Below, piece after piece: positions 62,610 through 64,000 of a stretch of 64,000 nt of DNA. A model generated the notes under the pieces. That model was not told the origin of the DNA and made no database searches. It saw nothing but the letters and a program-made list of their open reading frames with translations. The stretch covers positions 16,086 to 80,085 of the forward strand of contig QJNS01000260.1 in the NCBI GenBank assembly GCA_004154925.1. Direction: 5' to 3'. The first letter of the stretch is position 1, and each line of letters opens with the position of its first letter. The stretch comes from Monosporascus cannonballus (taxonomy: Eukaryota > Ascomycota > Sordariomycetes > Xylariales). Made by a program: the position numbers and the translations under genes.

Positions 62610-63039
62610 GCCTAGCGCTAAAATGACCAAGTACATCAGGCGTTGACAAACGAAGCAAAGAGCGAGAAATATTTACCATTCATATAAACCTCTCGGTGAC
62701 GACATCTACAGAGGTGCCACGAGGGCGCCAGTTTTCCTATACACTACCGACCATAAGTGAGATGAGGTATTGTCGACGGCAATAATAGTTTATAAGGGCC
62801 ACCTGCTCCTCTCTCAGTCCACAACTAAGATAAAGGACATAATGAGTGTTTTCTGGTGCATTGTTACACCTCCTATATCCGCCTAATGAAACAATATGTG
62901 TATCGCTAAGTTGAAGCGTTCGCTGGCCCACGGCTCGAGTTTTCTGCAAAGAAGGCGCGAATGCATTTTCGAATCATCGCTAAAGGGGGTTGTGTATCGT
63001 CGCTTTCCTTGGTACCGTCCTCCAAGTCTTCTTTAGTGA
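62610..63039. other. Intergenic region between transposon block and SRR1-like gene
   Basis: 430 bp of moderate base composition. A 70-codon minus-strand frame here has no supporting features. Confidence 0.5.
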
Positions 63040-63375
63040 CTAATCTCCGTACCTCTGACTTATATCGACCTGTCCCCTAGGACGTAGCTCGGAGGCGTCG
63101 TCGTAAGAACTTCCGAACCCTAAGCCTTGCGTCTCGGGATTACGAACGCGTTCACCTATCGCGCCATCTTTGGAGCTCTCGTACGCCGTCAACGTAGCTT
63201 CTTCCATGTCGGGATCATATACGAACTCATGCGGCACCGGCGCTTCACCTGGGGAGTCTCCGTCCGCCTTCGAGGCAACTCCTGTTATCTCGAGATCCTC
63301 TACGCTTTCACGCGGCACGTCATATGAGGAGTCTCTGTCCGGCCTCGGGGTATCTAGCGAGCCATCCTCCGACTT
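63040..63375 (-). pseudogene. In-frame continuation of the SRR1-like gene past a TAG stop
   Basis: 111 codons directly in frame with the SRR1-like exon, separated from it only by TAG at 63376-63378. It is polar and acidic (KSEDGSLDTPRPDRD, VPHEFVYDPDMEEA) with no domain I recognise, and contains two imperfect copies of a segment about 80-90 bp long (around 63,220-63,300 and 63,300-63,370). It could be a former C-terminus cut off by a CAG-to-TAG change, a readthrough extension, or chance. Confidence 0.4.
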
Positions 63376-63824
63376 CTAATCAGCGGTTTGCCCGGCCCCC
63401 TCCTTGACCGCAGCGACCGGAGGGCCCCACTCCGACTGGGGCTTCCGGACGTAGAGGCTGGTGGGCGTGAGGTTGCGCTCCTCGTACCGGAGGTCGACCA
63501 CCCGGTACGGCTGGCCCCCGATCGCGTCGCAGCCCTCGGCCCTGGAGTATTCCTCGGTGAGGATCTCCTCGACGTCTAGCCGGCAGCCGCCCTGTGGCAG
63601 GACCTCCAGCCTCGCGTCCAGGAGCATCACGGCCGCGGGGCGCGTCGTCAGGAGTACGATCTCCTCGTAGTGCGGCGTCGAGGCCGCGTCGGCGACCGAG
63701 AAGACGAACGTGCCCCCGTCCACCTCCGTGTACCCCTCCTGCCGGTGGGGGTCGCAGACCCGGAAGCCGAGGCGCTCGAGGAGCCGCACGTCGTGCAGCT
63801 CGTACTCCGGGTTGTGCGCGAACA
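63376..63824 (-). CDS. SRR1-domain protein, 3' exon (partial)
   Basis: 149 codons: VFAHNPEYELHDVRLLERLG, FRVCDPHRQEGYTEVDGGTF, VFSVADAASTPHYEEIVLL. This is the second half of the SRR1-like domain, where family members have an 'FAQDP' motif, 'LLERLGF' and 'TFVFS'. The exon opens at 63824 after an acceptor (GATGTTGCAG) with a TTACTGACC branch site 5' of it. Upstream exons with the first half of the domain are not seen in the remaining 170 bases, which contain an A11-G12 homopolymer at 63957-63979 and no good donor. SRR1 proteins (named from an Arabidopsis circadian gene; Ber1 in yeast) have unclear biochemistry. The stop is TAG at 63376-63378; see the continuation entry. Confidence 0.75.
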
Positions 63825-63956
63825 CTGCAACATCTGGGGTCAGTAATGGCCCTTCCGGCTACTTTAGGAATAGCGGAGAAGTCATAAGACATGGTTCGGG
63901 AGCCACAGACTCCTGAATGCTTCCATTGTGGAATTTATGCTCCTGAACTAGGAAAT

Positions 63957-63979
63957 AAAAAAAAAAAGGGGGGGGGGGG
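63957..63979. repeat. A11-G12 homopolymer pair
   Basis: Eleven A followed by twelve G near the window end; a typical place for sequencing or assembly length errors. Confidence 0.9.
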
Positions 63980-64000
63980 CAAATGCAGCTGGCACAACAA

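Noticed and set aside
1..64000. tRNA genes, rRNA, CRISPR arrays
   Set aside because: Scanned by eye for T-arm GTTCGAA-type boxes and regular spaced repeats; candidates such as GGATTCGACTCC at about 4,960 lack pairing arms. None supported.

Overview
The window is nuclear DNA of a filamentous ascomycete (Pezizomycotina, most likely a Sordariomycete; this is inferred from gene content, no rRNA or marker gene is present). Protein-coding genes are spaced 0.5 to 6 kb apart, carry short introns (49 to 215 nt) with GT-AG ends and CTAAC/CTGAC branch sites, and the long AT-rich block has the residual-CpG, depleted-CpA look of repeat-induced point mutation (RIP).

Positions 1 to about 32,760 are an ordinary gene-bearing arm. 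In order: the C-terminal part of a ferric reductase (+), a Yippee zinc-binding protein (+), an SLC35F6-like membrane transporter (-), a DUF2985 membrane protein (-), tRNA-splicing endonuclease subunit Sen15 (+) converging on a zinc alcohol dehydrogenase (-) with 6 bp between the stop codons, a C2H2 zinc-finger regulator (+) behind a 6.4 kb gene-poor stretch, the PalB/Rim13 calpain-like protease of ambient-pH signalling (-), a PMP47/Ant1-type peroxisomal carrier (+), ribosomal protein eL29 (+) and an F-box protein (+). I worked out exon structures by hand; the coding lengths of the complete genes come out as exact multiples of three.

Positions about 32,764 to 62,609 are one continuous 29.8 kb AT-rich block that resolves into a nest of transposons. 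The outermost layer has perfect 39 bp terminal inverted repeats flanked by TA; with its insertions removed it is about 2.1 kb, the size of a Tc1/mariner or Fot1/pogo element. Inside it sits a probable solo LTR (about 414 bp), and inside that a Ty1/copia retrotransposon with two 164 bp LTRs and a GAAAC target duplication, read on the minus strand. The right-hand copia LTR is in turn split by a 21.8 kb element with about 25 bp imperfect terminal inverted repeats and an exact 8 bp duplication (CATATATA). That innermost element is a head-to-tail dimer of an about 10.9 kb unit. Its superfamily could not be identified. The unsplit copia LTR in the same window serves as an empty-site control for the innermost insertion.

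Positions 62,610 to 64,000 return to normal base composition and hold the 3' part of an SRR1-domain gene (-) whose reading frame continues for 111 codons past a TAG stop, so it may be decaying.
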